This document shows positions 1 to 5,843 of a stretch of DNA of 5,843 nucleotides, piece by piece. The translations under genes and the position numbers were made by a program. Origin of the DNA: an uncultured Methylococcaceae bacterium (GTDB taxonomy: Bacteria; Pseudomonadota; Gammaproteobacteria; Methylococcales; Methylococcaceae); contig CAIVXW010000406.1 of assembly GCA_903910005.1 (NCBI GenBank), forward strand, positions 1-5,843, in the 5' to 3' direction. Below the pieces are notes generated by a model, which ran no database searches, had not been told where the DNA came from, and worked only from the letters and a program-made list of their open reading frames with translations. Numbering within the stretch: the stretch's first letter is position 1; every line of letters starts with the position of its first letter.

Positions 1-155
1 CCAACGAGCGGGAGGCCGTCGGCGTGCATGGCAGACAACTGCTGGCCGCCGTGGGTCTGATTGAGGCATTGGGCGGCGGGTGGGATCCCGCCCGCGACAA
101 GGCAGTCACACCGCCTGCCCGCACCTGGCGACACTATCTGCCCATCCCGGACTGA
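1..155 (+). CDS. Outer-membrane efflux protein, NodT/TolC-like, C-terminal fragment (5' end outside window)
   Basis: The open frame enters from the left edge (first full codon at 3) and ends at TGA 153-155, followed at once by an in-frame TAA (156-158), a tandem stop. The 50 visible residues contain a helix reading GRQLLAAVGLIEALGGGW and then a proline-rich polar tail ending PIPD. A helix of this type closing in ALGGGW is typical of the C-terminus of NodT-family outer-membrane factors, the trimeric periplasm-spanning channels of RND, ABC and MFS efflux pumps. The start, signal peptide, lipobox and repeated coiled-coil region are outside the window, so the family call rests on this tail alone. 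It lies about 100 bp upstream of an ABC exporter gene on the same strand, which fits a role as that exporter's outer-membrane exit. That partnership is an inference. Confidence 0.62.
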   Translation, partial: NEREAVGVHGRQLLAAVGLIEALGGGWDPARDKAVTPPARTWRHYLPIPD

Positions 156-189
156 TAAAGCCGGAATGACACAACCCCGACAGGTCTCC

Positions 190-211
190 CATTGACAGAC
201 GCCGCATTGAC
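190..211 (+). repeat. CATTGAC direct repeat overlapping the candidate promoter
   Basis: CATTGAC occurs at 190-196 and again at 205-211, giving a centre-to-centre spacing of 15 bp. The first copy overlaps the -35 hexamer and the second lies in the spacer. Two half-sites in the same orientation can be an operator for a dimeric regulator, but two 7-mers in a 100-bp gap could also be chance. Confidence 0.3.
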
Positions 212-220
212 CTATGAAAT
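192..220 (+). promoter_or_regulatory. Candidate sigma-70 promoter upstream of the ABC transporter gene
   Basis: A perfect -35 hexamer TTGACA lies at 192-197. Two overlapping -10 candidates follow: TATGAA at 213-218 (15-nt spacer, 4 of 6 matches) and TGAAAT at 215-220 (17-nt spacer, 4 of 6 matches). Transcription would start near 225-228, leaving a leader of about 30 nt before the ATG at 257. The weak -10 and the overlapping direct repeat suggest a promoter that may need an activator. No terminator hairpin is visible between the upstream stop and this site, so read-through from the upstream gene is also possible. Confidence 0.35.
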
Positions 221-256
221 GCCGACCTGATTTCTCCCCGAACAGAGTGACGTACC

Positions 257-1873
257 ATGCCTGCCCTGATCCAGTTGTTGCGAGCTGACCCTGATTTCCC
301 TCGATTGAGGCTAGCCATCCTGCTGACTCTCTCAGCCATTGCCGGGGGTGGGTTCCTGATTGCATTGAACCTGGCCATTGACCAGATTGCAGTCGCCCAG
401 CCCAATCCGCAGACCTGGCTGGTGCTGATATTACTGCTGTTGCTCTCGATCATTACCCAGTACTACGCCCTGTCACAAATGGGCATATCGCTGGAGGAAG
501 CGGTACTTAAAAAACGCCTGCTGGCGGTTGCCCGACTGCGCTACGCTGATCCGGGTTACATTGAGGCCGTTCTGGATGCCCCCTCCCGCGCCATTCTGGT
601 CAAGGATAGCCAGATCATATCGCAGGCCATGATACCGGCCATTCTCCTGATCCGCTCCCTGGCAATCCTGATATTCGTGCTGGTCTATCTGGTGGCCCTG
701 TCACCGGTATTTTCCCTGGTCATTCTGCTGACCGTCAGCCTCTATCTGCTACTGGAACGACGTTTCATCCAGCCCCGTCTGGCTGCGCGACTGGGAACCA
801 CCTGGGCCAGCCACCAGATATTTTTTCACCACGTACAGGGCTTGCTGGACAACATGCGTACTATCCGCCAGTACCGCCACAGCGGGGATGAAGCCCTGAG
901 CCAATTCAGGCAGTTGGCCACCAGCATGAGCCAGGAAAAACGTGCCATTAACCAGGTTATAGCCACTGAATTTACGCTGGGTGCAATCCTGTTTCAGGTC
1001 ATGCTGTTGAGCCTGCTGGTATTCGTACCAGGGCTGATCGGCGGCTGGGGCGCGGATACCCTCAAGCTGGCCGTGGCCACCCTTTACCTGATGCTGGAAC
1101 TGATGGCGATGCCAACTCACTGGCCGATTCTGGCCCGGGCCAATGCCGCCGTCGAGGAAATGAACCGACTGGAAGGCGTGATTCGCAAGTCGCCCCATTT
1201 TGAATCACCCGGACGACCGGCCCAGGACAGCTACACCGGTTTTTCCAGCCTGCAACTTAACCAGTTGTATTTCAGGTACCCGGACGGAGACAGTCTGCGT
1301 TCGTTTGAACTGGGCCCCCTGAACCTGTCCCTGACCAGTGGCGAGTGGCTCTGCCTGAGTGGCGCGAGTGGCAGCGGCAAATCAACCCTGCTCAAAATCC
1401 TGGCCGGGTATCAAACCGGCTTCACCGGGTCTTATTGTATTGATGGCAGGGTACAGGAACCCGACGATTATCCCCTGATGCGGGAATTGTTTGCGGTGGC
1501 CTGGTCAGAAGGCCCCCACATCACCACCCTGATGATTGATGATCCCCGCCAGATGCCACCCTGGCTGGACAAGCTGGATCTGGCCGGGCGGGTTCGTCAC
1601 GTTGAAGGGCGATGGGACGTCGGTTCGGGGTTGTCCACCGCCGAGATGAGACGGGTTCGGTTGCTGAAAGCCATTCTGGAAGACCGTCCGGTGTTGCTGC
1701 TGGATGACCTCCTCAGTGATCAGGATGCGGAATGGCGTGAACGCCTGTATCTGGAAGTCTTTCCAGCCCTGGTCAGGCAAGGCAAAACGCTGGTGATTGT
1801 CAGTCGGGATGAGGCTTGCCGCAAACTGTCTGACCGTATCCTGATCCTGAACCACGGCACCCTGGAGGAGTAA
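257..1873 (+). CDS. ABC half-transporter of the cyclic-peptide/siderophore exporter type (SyrD/PvdE-like) with degenerate ATPase motifs
   Basis: This 538-residue protein fuses an N-terminal six-helix membrane domain (hydrophobic segments near residues 20-42, 53-71, 127-148, 150-166, 238-262 and 268-285) to a C-terminal ATP-binding domain from about 330. The length is close to the roughly 550 residues of PvdE. The stretch SDQD (487-490), then WRERLY, a PAL motif and GKT, is the arrangement typical of the SyrD/PvdE/YojI group, which exports cyclic peptides and siderophore precursors across the inner membrane. The Walker A motif GASGSGKST (369-377) and the A-loop Tyr341 are intact. The signature is LSTAE (459-463) instead of LSGGQ. 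Walker B is VLLLDD (479-484), with Asp484 in place of the catalytic Glu. The H-loop histidine is Arg517. ATP binding is therefore likely, but hydrolysis may be weak, or may need a partner subunit. The ATG at 257 has a weak AGAG at 244-247 as ribosome binding site, and no other start was needed to include the first membrane helix. The substrate is unknown. Confidence 0.85.
   Translation: MPALIQLLRADPDFPRLRLAILLTLSAIAGGGFLIALNLAIDQIAVAQPNPQTWLVLILLLLLSIITQYYALSQMGISLEEAVLKKRLLAVARLRYADPGYIEAVLDAPSRAILVKDSQIISQAMIPAILLIRSLAILIFVLVYLVALSPVFSLVILLTVSLYLLLERRFIQPRLAARLGTTWASHQIFFHHVQGLLDNMRTIRQYRHSGDEALSQFRQLATSMSQEKRAINQVIATEFTLGAILFQVMLLSLLVFVPGLIGGWGADTLKLAVATLYLMLELMAMPTHWPILARANAAVEEMNRLEGVIRKSPHFESPGRPAQDSYTGFSSLQLNQLYFRYPDGDSLRSFELGPLNLSLTSGEWLCLSGASGSGKSTLLKILAGYQTGFTGSYCIDGRVQEPDDYPLMRELFAVAWSEGPHITTLMIDDPRQMPPWLDKLDLAGRVRHVEGRWDVGSGLSTAEMRRVRLLKAILEDRPVLLLDDLLSDQDAEWRERLYLEVFPALVRQGKTLVIVSRDEACRKLSDRILILNHGTLEE
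1864..1870 (+). promoter_or_regulatory. Strong Shine-Dalgarno site inside the end of the ABC gene
   Basis: GGAGGAG ends immediately before the TAA stop (1871-1873) of the ABC gene and lies 8 nt upstream of the ATG at 1879. It fixes the start of the downstream pseudo-ATPase. Because ribosomes finishing the ABC gene uncover this site, the two genes are probably translationally coupled. Confidence 0.8.
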
Positions 1874-1878
1874 ACATC

Positions 1879-3555
1879 ATGCTGGTTATAGAACTTCTGA
1901 CGTTGGGGAGCCTGAGCTACTTCGGCTCACGTTTCGTCAAACAACACAAAGAAAAAAAGGCAGCCCTCAAAACCCGGGGGGTTCTGACTGAAAAGGAAAC
2001 GCCCCCGCCGCCCCCACCCCCTGAACAAATGGTGGTTTCGCCGCAGCGGGTCAAACGGGATTTACGTCTGTCGGGGGCCGCCCTGGGGTTGTCAACCTCC
2101 GGTATGTTGCTGGGAATGCCTTTTTTGAGCGTGATGAGCCTGCCCGGCCTGGTTTGTGTGGCATTGCCGACCTTTCGTGCCGCCCTTTATGAACTGCGGC
2201 AGGGGCGCATCGACTCTGATTCCAACACCAGCATACGGCTGCTGTTCTGTCTGGTGACCGGTTTATACGGCCTGGCCGCTCTGGATTTAACCCTGCAAAT
2301 GGCGGTGCGACGCCAAGTCGCACAAACCGGGCATGATTTCGACGACCGTCTGGCGGTTTTACTGGGACAACCGACCGATACCGTTTGGGTGGCCCGCGAC
2401 GGGGCGGAACTTGAAGTCCCGCTTTATCAGGTTGATAACGGTACCACGATCATCCTCAAGGCCGGTGACACGGTACCCTGTCCCGGTGTGGTGGTCAAAG
2501 GCAGCGGACGGGTGCGGCCCCTGCTGGACACCGACAGCGCAGGCGAACCGGTTGATCCGGATGCATTCCTGTCGGCAGGGTATATAGTCACCCAGGGCAA
2601 CCTTGAAGTAACCCTGCAACGCTTTGGCACGGTTTTGCCGGACATACGGCAGGAATTGAAACAAGCCGCCCTTGGCAAAACCGAACTGGTGAAAATGAGC
2701 ATGGAAGGTGGAAGCCGGATGGCACCGTGGATGACGGGCATATTCCTGGCCGGTCTGCCTTTCATCGGGTTTGCACGTTCCGCCGTATTCCTGACCACCC
2801 GATTGGGTACGCAAATGCAGGACGCCGGTACTCAAAACGCCCGTCAGGTCATTATGGCCGGACTGGATCACGGCCTGTTCATCCGTGAAATTACCGCACT
2901 CGAACGGGCCAATATGGTCAATGCCATCGTATTTGATGCCGCCTTGCTGACGCATCCCGGAGCAAAGGGATTGACATATCCCCTGATGGCCAGTTTACGG
3001 CAGCGACAGTGGACAAAACCGCTGGGCCTGGGTATGCCCAAGCCGTTTGCCCTGTATGTCATCGCCGATGATGAAGAAACCGGGCAGCACCTGCGGGACA
3101 CCCTGGGACTTGATGACTACTTCAACGAACCCCTGTCGTTTGGGCGTGCCCGCCTACTGGGAAGTTTGCAACAGGCCGGACGTCAAGTTTGCCACGTCGG
3201 TTTACCCGGCCAGGATGATCCGATTCTAAAGGAAATCGCCCTGTCGGTTACCTGGTGTCCGGATGGGGTGATCCAATCCTCAACCGCTTCGATTCTGCTG
3301 GGGCGGGATCATCTGCGTGATCTGGCCACCCTGTTCGATCTGGCTCAGGCATTCGCGAGCCGCCAGGGCAGCAGTTTGCTGATGCCGCTGGGGATTGACC
3401 TTCTCAACCTGTCGACCAGCCTGCTCTTCAATTATGGCTTGCTGTATTCCATCGTGCTGTCCAACGCCGTTACCCTGATGAATGTCAGCGGTTCCGGCTA
3501 TGTCAAGCGGGAGCCGCTCAACGGCTCTGCCGCTGATACCCCGCCCCCCACCTGA
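1879..3555 (+). CDS. Pseudo P-type ATPase: P1B-like membrane protein lacking catalytic motifs
   Basis: This 558-residue membrane protein keeps the order of a heavy-metal P1B ATPase but not its chemistry. A short N-terminal hydrophobic segment (1-19) is followed by a basic stretch and seven prolines (42-48). Membrane helices lie at about 64-98 and 118-141, joined by a loop resembling the FRRAL-LRRGR-D loop of P1B enzymes. An actuator-like domain follows (about 168-250), with AGEP (221-224) where TGEP is expected. One hydrophobic segment (286-305) precedes the P-like domain, and no CPC metal-site motif is present. The phosphorylation site DKTGTLT has become DAALLT (353-358). The nucleotide-binding domain is cut to about 30 residues. 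TGDN has become ADDE (396-399), the conserved Lys of the PEDK motif is Arg423, and GDGxNDxP has become GLPGQDDP (441-448). The tail after 460 and the last hydrophobic pair (about 498-535) align well with P1B C-termini. The frame is intact, so I infer a retained pseudoenzyme, perhaps a scaffold, regulator or metal-binding partner of the ABC protein 5 bp upstream. It should not be annotated as an active metal pump. Confidence 0.75.
   Translation: MLVIELLTLGSLSYFGSRFVKQHKEKKAALKTRGVLTEKETPPPPPPPEQMVVSPQRVKRDLRLSGAALGLSTSGMLLGMPFLSVMSLPGLVCVALPTFRAALYELRQGRIDSDSNTSIRLLFCLVTGLYGLAALDLTLQMAVRRQVAQTGHDFDDRLAVLLGQPTDTVWVARDGAELEVPLYQVDNGTTIILKAGDTVPCPGVVVKGSGRVRPLLDTDSAGEPVDPDAFLSAGYIVTQGNLEVTLQRFGTVLPDIRQELKQAALGKTELVKMSMEGGSRMAPWMTGIFLAGLPFIGFARSAVFLTTRLGTQMQDAGTQNARQVIMAGLDHGLFIREITALERANMVNAIVFDAALLTHPGAKGLTYPLMASLRQRQWTKPLGLGMPKPFALYVIADDEETGQHLRDTLGLDDYFNEPLSFGRARLLGSLQQAGRQVCHVGLPGQDDPILKEIALSVTWCPDGVIQSSTASILLGRDHLRDLATLFDLAQAFASRQGSSLLMPLGIDLLNLSTSLLFNYGLLYSIVLSNAVTLMNVSGSGYVKREPLNGSAADTPPPT
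3508..3532 (+). other. Stem-loop near the 3' end of the pseudo-ATPase gene
   Basis: GAGCCG (3511-3516) pairs perfectly with CGGCTC (3522-3527) across a 5-nt loop. CGG (3508-3510) can extend the stem by pairing with CCG (3530-3532) around a 2-nt bulge. It lies inside the coding region, about 25 bp before the stop and 35 bp before rlmD. No T-run follows, so it is not a standard intrinsic terminator. It could pause transcription or protect the 3' end of the message, or it may simply reflect codon content. Confidence 0.3.
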
Positions 3556-3566
3556 TTGATCCCTGC

Positions 3567-4910
3567 ATGACTCGACGTACCCGTATCAAAAAATTGCCCG
3601 AAGGCACGCATGCCGCCCATATCGAAACCTTCACCCACGAGGGGCGCGGGCTGGCCCGGGTTGACGGTCGTCCGGTATTCATCGACGCCGCGTTGCCGGG
3701 CGAACAGGTTCAGTTTGTCTACACCGAAGTACGGCGGGATTATGCCGAAGGCCGGATTGAGCGAATCGAGCAGGCCTCGCCGGATCGGGTAACACCGCAC
3801 TGTCCACACTTTGGGGTGTGCGGTGGTTGCAGTTTGCAGCATCTGGCCGAAACCCGACAGATTGAAATCAAACAGGGACTGTTGATGGAACAACTGCGCC
3901 GATTGGGTCACCTGGAGGAGCCGGACGCCTTTCCGCCCCTGACCGGGCCGCATTGGGGGTATCGGCACAAGGCCCGCCTCGGGGTCAAATACGTCCGCAA
4001 ACGTGACCAGGTAATGGTTGGATTCCGCGAGCGCGGCAGTGGGCTGATCGCCAATATTGAGTCATGCCCGGTGCTGCATCCCGGGGTGGGACTGCACCTG
4101 CGCGAACTGGCAGACTGCATTGCCACGTTGAGTATCCGCGAACGGATTCCCCAGATTGAAGTCGCCGTTGACGATGAGTCAGCGGTTCATCTGATCTTCC
4201 GGGTGCTTGACGCCCCCCTCGACAGCGACCGTGATCGTCTGATCGAACTGGCCCGGCGATTGGCATTCACCCTGTACCTGCAACCGGGCGGCCCTGAAAC
4301 CGTCACCCCACTGTATCCCGCCCGTCCCGAACGACCGGTGTACCGGATTCCTGCGGTCGGGGTGAATTTCCGCTTTGAACCCACCGACTTCACCCAGGTT
4401 AACACGGCCATCAATCAGGCCATGGTGGAACGGGTGCTGGAGGTACTCGACCCGCAACCGGGTGACAGCATCCTTGACCTTTTCTGCGGAATTGGCAATT
4501 TCACCCTGCCACTGGCAACCCGGGCCGGTCAGGTAGTGGGTGTTGAAGGCAGTGTCGAGGCGGTGGAGCGGGCCCGGGAGAATGCCATCCTGAATGGCCT
4601 CGGCAACGCCTGCTTTCACGTAGCGGATCTGACTCAACCGGTTACCGGACTGCCCTGGGCCGAACGCACCCATGACAAAATCCTGCTGGATCCGTCCCGG
4701 GCCGGTGCCTGCGAGATTCTGGAACGGGTGCCTGACTGGCAGGCCCGACGCATCGTCTACGTGTCCTGCAACCCCGCCACCCTGGCCCGCGACGCCGACA
4801 TCCTGGTACATCGCTACCACTACCGGCTGGTTCGGGCCGGGGTCATGGACATGTTCCCCCACACCTCCCATGTTGAGTCGATGGCCTGGTTTGAACGGGA
4901 TGCAGGATGA
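3567..4910 (+). CDS. rlmD: 23S rRNA (uracil-1939 C5)-methyltransferase RlmD
   Basis: RlmD transfers a methyl group from S-adenosylmethionine to carbon 5 of U1939 in 23S rRNA, in the cytoplasm. The 447 residues compare with about 433 in E. coli. A TRAM RNA-binding domain occupies roughly 10-70. The 4Fe-4S ligands are Cys79, Cys85, Cys88 (in CPHFGVCGGC) and Cys167 (in ESCPVL). The methyltransferase core has the FTQVN segment (275-279), the SAM-binding DLFCGIGNF (304-312), LLDPSRAGA (373-381), the nucleophile Cys401 in VSCNPATLARD, and the general-base region MFPHTSHVES with Glu437. All key residues are present, so it should be active. The ATG at 3567 is 11 bp after the pseudo-ATPase stop and gives a complete TRAM domain, but no clear Shine-Dalgarno sequence precedes it, so initiation may depend on upstream translation. 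It overlaps the next gene by ATGA. Confidence 0.97.
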   Translation: MTRRTRIKKLPEGTHAAHIETFTHEGRGLARVDGRPVFIDAALPGEQVQFVYTEVRRDYAEGRIERIEQASPDRVTPHCPHFGVCGGCSLQHLAETRQIEIKQGLLMEQLRRLGHLEEPDAFPPLTGPHWGYRHKARLGVKYVRKRDQVMVGFRERGSGLIANIESCPVLHPGVGLHLRELADCIATLSIRERIPQIEVAVDDESAVHLIFRVLDAPLDSDRDRLIELARRLAFTLYLQPGGPETVTPLYPARPERPVYRIPAVGVNFRFEPTDFTQVNTAINQAMVERVLEVLDPQPGDSILDLFCGIGNFTLPLATRAGQVVGVEGSVEAVERARENAILNGLGNACFHVADLTQPVTGLPWAERTHDKILLDPSRAGACEILERVPDWQARRIVYVSCNPATLARDADILVHRYHYRLVRAGVMDMFPHTSHVESMAWFERDAG

Positions 4911-5395
4911 CAGCGGAACGGTTACTCCGGGTCAGCCTGTCCCGCCAGTGCATGGATGTCATGGCAGGCGACAGCCTGCTGCAACAGTACCCGGTCTCGA
5001 CCGCCCGGAACGGCGCGGGTGAACGCAATGGCAGCGGCTGCACCCCGCGTGGCTGGCTGGTCATCCGGGCAAAAATTGGAGCCGGTTGTCGCCGGGGCAC
5101 GGTGTTTGTCGGGCGTCGCCCAACCGGAGAACACTACGACGAAGACCTGGCGGCCCGCCATCCCGACCGCGACTGGATTCTCAGCCGCATCCTCTGGCTG
5201 GGTGGACTGGAAGCCGGGTTCAACCGCTACGGTACGGTCGACACGGCCCATCGCTACATCTACATCCACGGCAGCCCTGATTCAGGTGTCACTGGCACAC
5301 CGGCCTCCCACGGCTGCATCCGCATGCGGCAGGATGATGTCATGGCCCTGTTCGAGCAGGTAGCAGCCGGCACCCGGGTCAGGGTGGAACCCTGA
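4907..5395 (+). CDS. YkuD-type L,D-transpeptidase-like protein without signal peptide
   Basis: This 162-residue protein carries the YkuD active-site signature: His121-Gly122 in YIHG, then SHGCIRM at 134-140 with the nucleophile Cys137 and Arg139. YkuD enzymes form or alter 3-3 cross-links or protein attachments in peptidoglycan through an acyl-cysteine intermediate. Almost the whole protein is the catalytic domain. Family-like segments include YPVSTARNG (28-36), TPRGW (46-50), RAKIGAG (54-60) and DWILSRILWLGGLE (89-102). No signal peptide, lipobox, LysM domain or membrane helix is visible, because the N-terminus is already the first beta strand of the domain. The start ATG overlaps the rlmD stop (ATGA), with GGGA at 4897-4900 as ribosome binding site, so it is probably translationally coupled to rlmD. 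Its substrate and cellular location are uncertain. The domain call is firm, the enzymatic role less so. Confidence 0.88.
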   Translation: MTAERLLRVSLSRQCMDVMAGDSLLQQYPVSTARNGAGERNGSGCTPRGWLVIRAKIGAGCRRGTVFVGRRPTGEHYDEDLAARHPDRDWILSRILWLGGLEAGFNRYGTVDTAHRYIYIHGSPDSGVTGTPASHGCIRMRQDDVMALFEQVAAGTRVRVEP

Positions 5396-5464
5396 AAGCA
5401 TGACGCGGATCAGACCGTCAACCCGACCATTCACTCTATCCATTTACCCATTCCCGATTCAATC

Positions 5465-5842
5465 ATGAAAAAAACCCCGAAAATCACCGTTGAGGCAACG
5501 GCACAATACATTGAATCGCGCTCCGATCCCGGGCAGGAGCGTTATTTTTTCGTCTATCACATCATGCTGCATAATCGGGGTATGGTTGCCGCCCGACTGA
5601 TGGAACGGCACTGGATCATCCTTGATGCGTTGGGTCAGATGCAGGAAGTGCGGGGCGAGGGCGTCGTCGGCCAGACCCCCCGACTGGCTCCCGGAGAATC
5701 CTTCCGTTACAACAGTTCGGCCATGATTGGTACCCCGGTAGGCACCATGCAGGGCGAATACCTGATGGTGACCGATGAGGGGGAACGGTTTGAAGCCCCC
5801 ATTCCCCGCTTCGTGCTTTCGATCCCCAGAGTCCTGCACTGA
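5465..5842 (+). CDS. apaG: ApaG family protein
   Basis: The 125 residues equal the usual length of ApaG, a single-domain protein with an immunoglobulin/fibronectin-III-like beta sandwich. Its exact biochemical role is not settled: E. coli and Salmonella work links it to Co2+ resistance and Mg2+ efflux. Family hallmarks run the whole length: YIESRSDPGQERYFFVYH (15-32), the NRG turn (37-39), RHW-I-D (48-54), EVRGEGVVGQTP (61-72), LAPGESFRY (74-82), a TPVGTMQGEY segment (90-99) and IPRF-L (113-118). The gene is complete and stops one base before the window edge. The classical apaH, ksgA and pdxA neighbours are not seen here. The 69-bp gap before it (5396-5464) is pyrimidine-rich, with no convincing promoter or terminator, and the ATG lacks a purine-rich ribosome binding site. 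The next codons are A-rich (AAAAAAACC), which may aid initiation. Confidence 0.95.
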   Translation: MKKTPKITVEATAQYIESRSDPGQERYFFVYHIMLHNRGMVAARLMERHWIILDALGQMQEVRGEGVVGQTPRLAPGESFRYNSSAMIGTPVGTMQGEYLMVTDEGERFEAPIPRFVLSIPRVLH

Positions 5843-5843
5843 G

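Noticed and set aside
76..95. GC-rich inverted repeat around GGGATCCC as a terminator
   Set aside because: It lies inside the coding end of the outer-membrane factor, about 60 bp before its stop, with no T-run after it. The conserved GGGWD residues explain it.
257..1873. CydC/CydD or lipid A exporter (MsbA) identity
   Set aside because: The SDQD/WRERLY/GKT segment after Walker B and the overall length match the SyrD/PvdE group better, and no partner half-transporter gene is adjacent.
2359..2955. Minus-strand open frame of 198 codons
   Set aside because: It is antisense to the pseudo-ATPase actuator and P-domain region, where the + frame shows clear P-type similarity. No ribosome binding site or family resemblance supports it.
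1879..3555. Annotation as an active copper or zinc exporting P-type ATPase
   Set aside because: The overall similarity suggests it, but the phosphorylation, TGE, hinge and CPC motifs and most of the nucleotide-binding domain are missing.
4179..4871. Minus-strand open frame of 230 codons
   Set aside because: It lies entirely antisense to rlmD, whose catalytic motifs are unmistakable in this stretch. The antisense translation resembles no family I recognise and is explained by the high-GC codon pattern.
5402..5419. Small stem GACG/CGTC after the YkuD gene as a terminator
   Set aside because: It has only 4 bp, a 10-nt loop and no T-run, which is too weak to call.
5427..5452. Three CCATT copies upstream of apaG as a regulatory repeat
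   Set aside because: The copies are only 5 bp, unevenly spaced (13 and 8 bp) and within a pyrimidine-rich tract, so chance is a sufficient explanation.

Overview
The window reads as chromosomal DNA from a gammaproteobacterium. RlmD with its 4Fe-4S cysteines, the short signal-less YkuD protein and ApaG all resemble proteobacterial versions. GC content is moderately high, and all supported genes lie on the + strand with little intergenic space. The species cannot be named from this sequence.

Layout. Positions 1-155 hold the C-terminal 50 residues of a probable NodT/TolC-type outer-membrane efflux protein. A gap of about 100 bp (156-256) carries a candidate sigma-70 promoter overlapping a CATTGAC direct repeat. 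Two genes follow in a tight pair. The first (257-1873) is an ABC half-transporter, with membrane and ATPase domains fused, of the SyrD/PvdE cyclic-peptide/siderophore exporter type. The second (1879-3555) has the architecture of a heavy-metal (P1B) P-type ATPase but has lost the motifs needed for catalysis. Next come three housekeeping-type genes: rlmD (3567-4910), a YkuD L,D-transpeptidase-like gene overlapping rlmD by ATGA (4907-5395), and apaG (5465-5842).

How the genes may work together. The most notable part is 1-3555: an outer-membrane channel, an inner-membrane ABC exporter with weakened ATPase motifs, and a membrane pseudo-ATPase. The ABC gene and the pseudo-ATPase gene are separated by 5 bp, and the Shine-Dalgarno sequence of the second lies inside the last codons of the first, so they are probably translationally coupled. 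Both reading frames are intact. This suggests retained non-canonical proteins rather than decay, and possibly an undescribed export or metal-handling complex whose other parts lie upstream of this window. The substrate cannot be read from the sequence. The downstream genes (rRNA methylation, YkuD protein, ApaG) look functionally unrelated, although rlmD follows the pseudo-ATPase after only 11 bp and may share its transcript.
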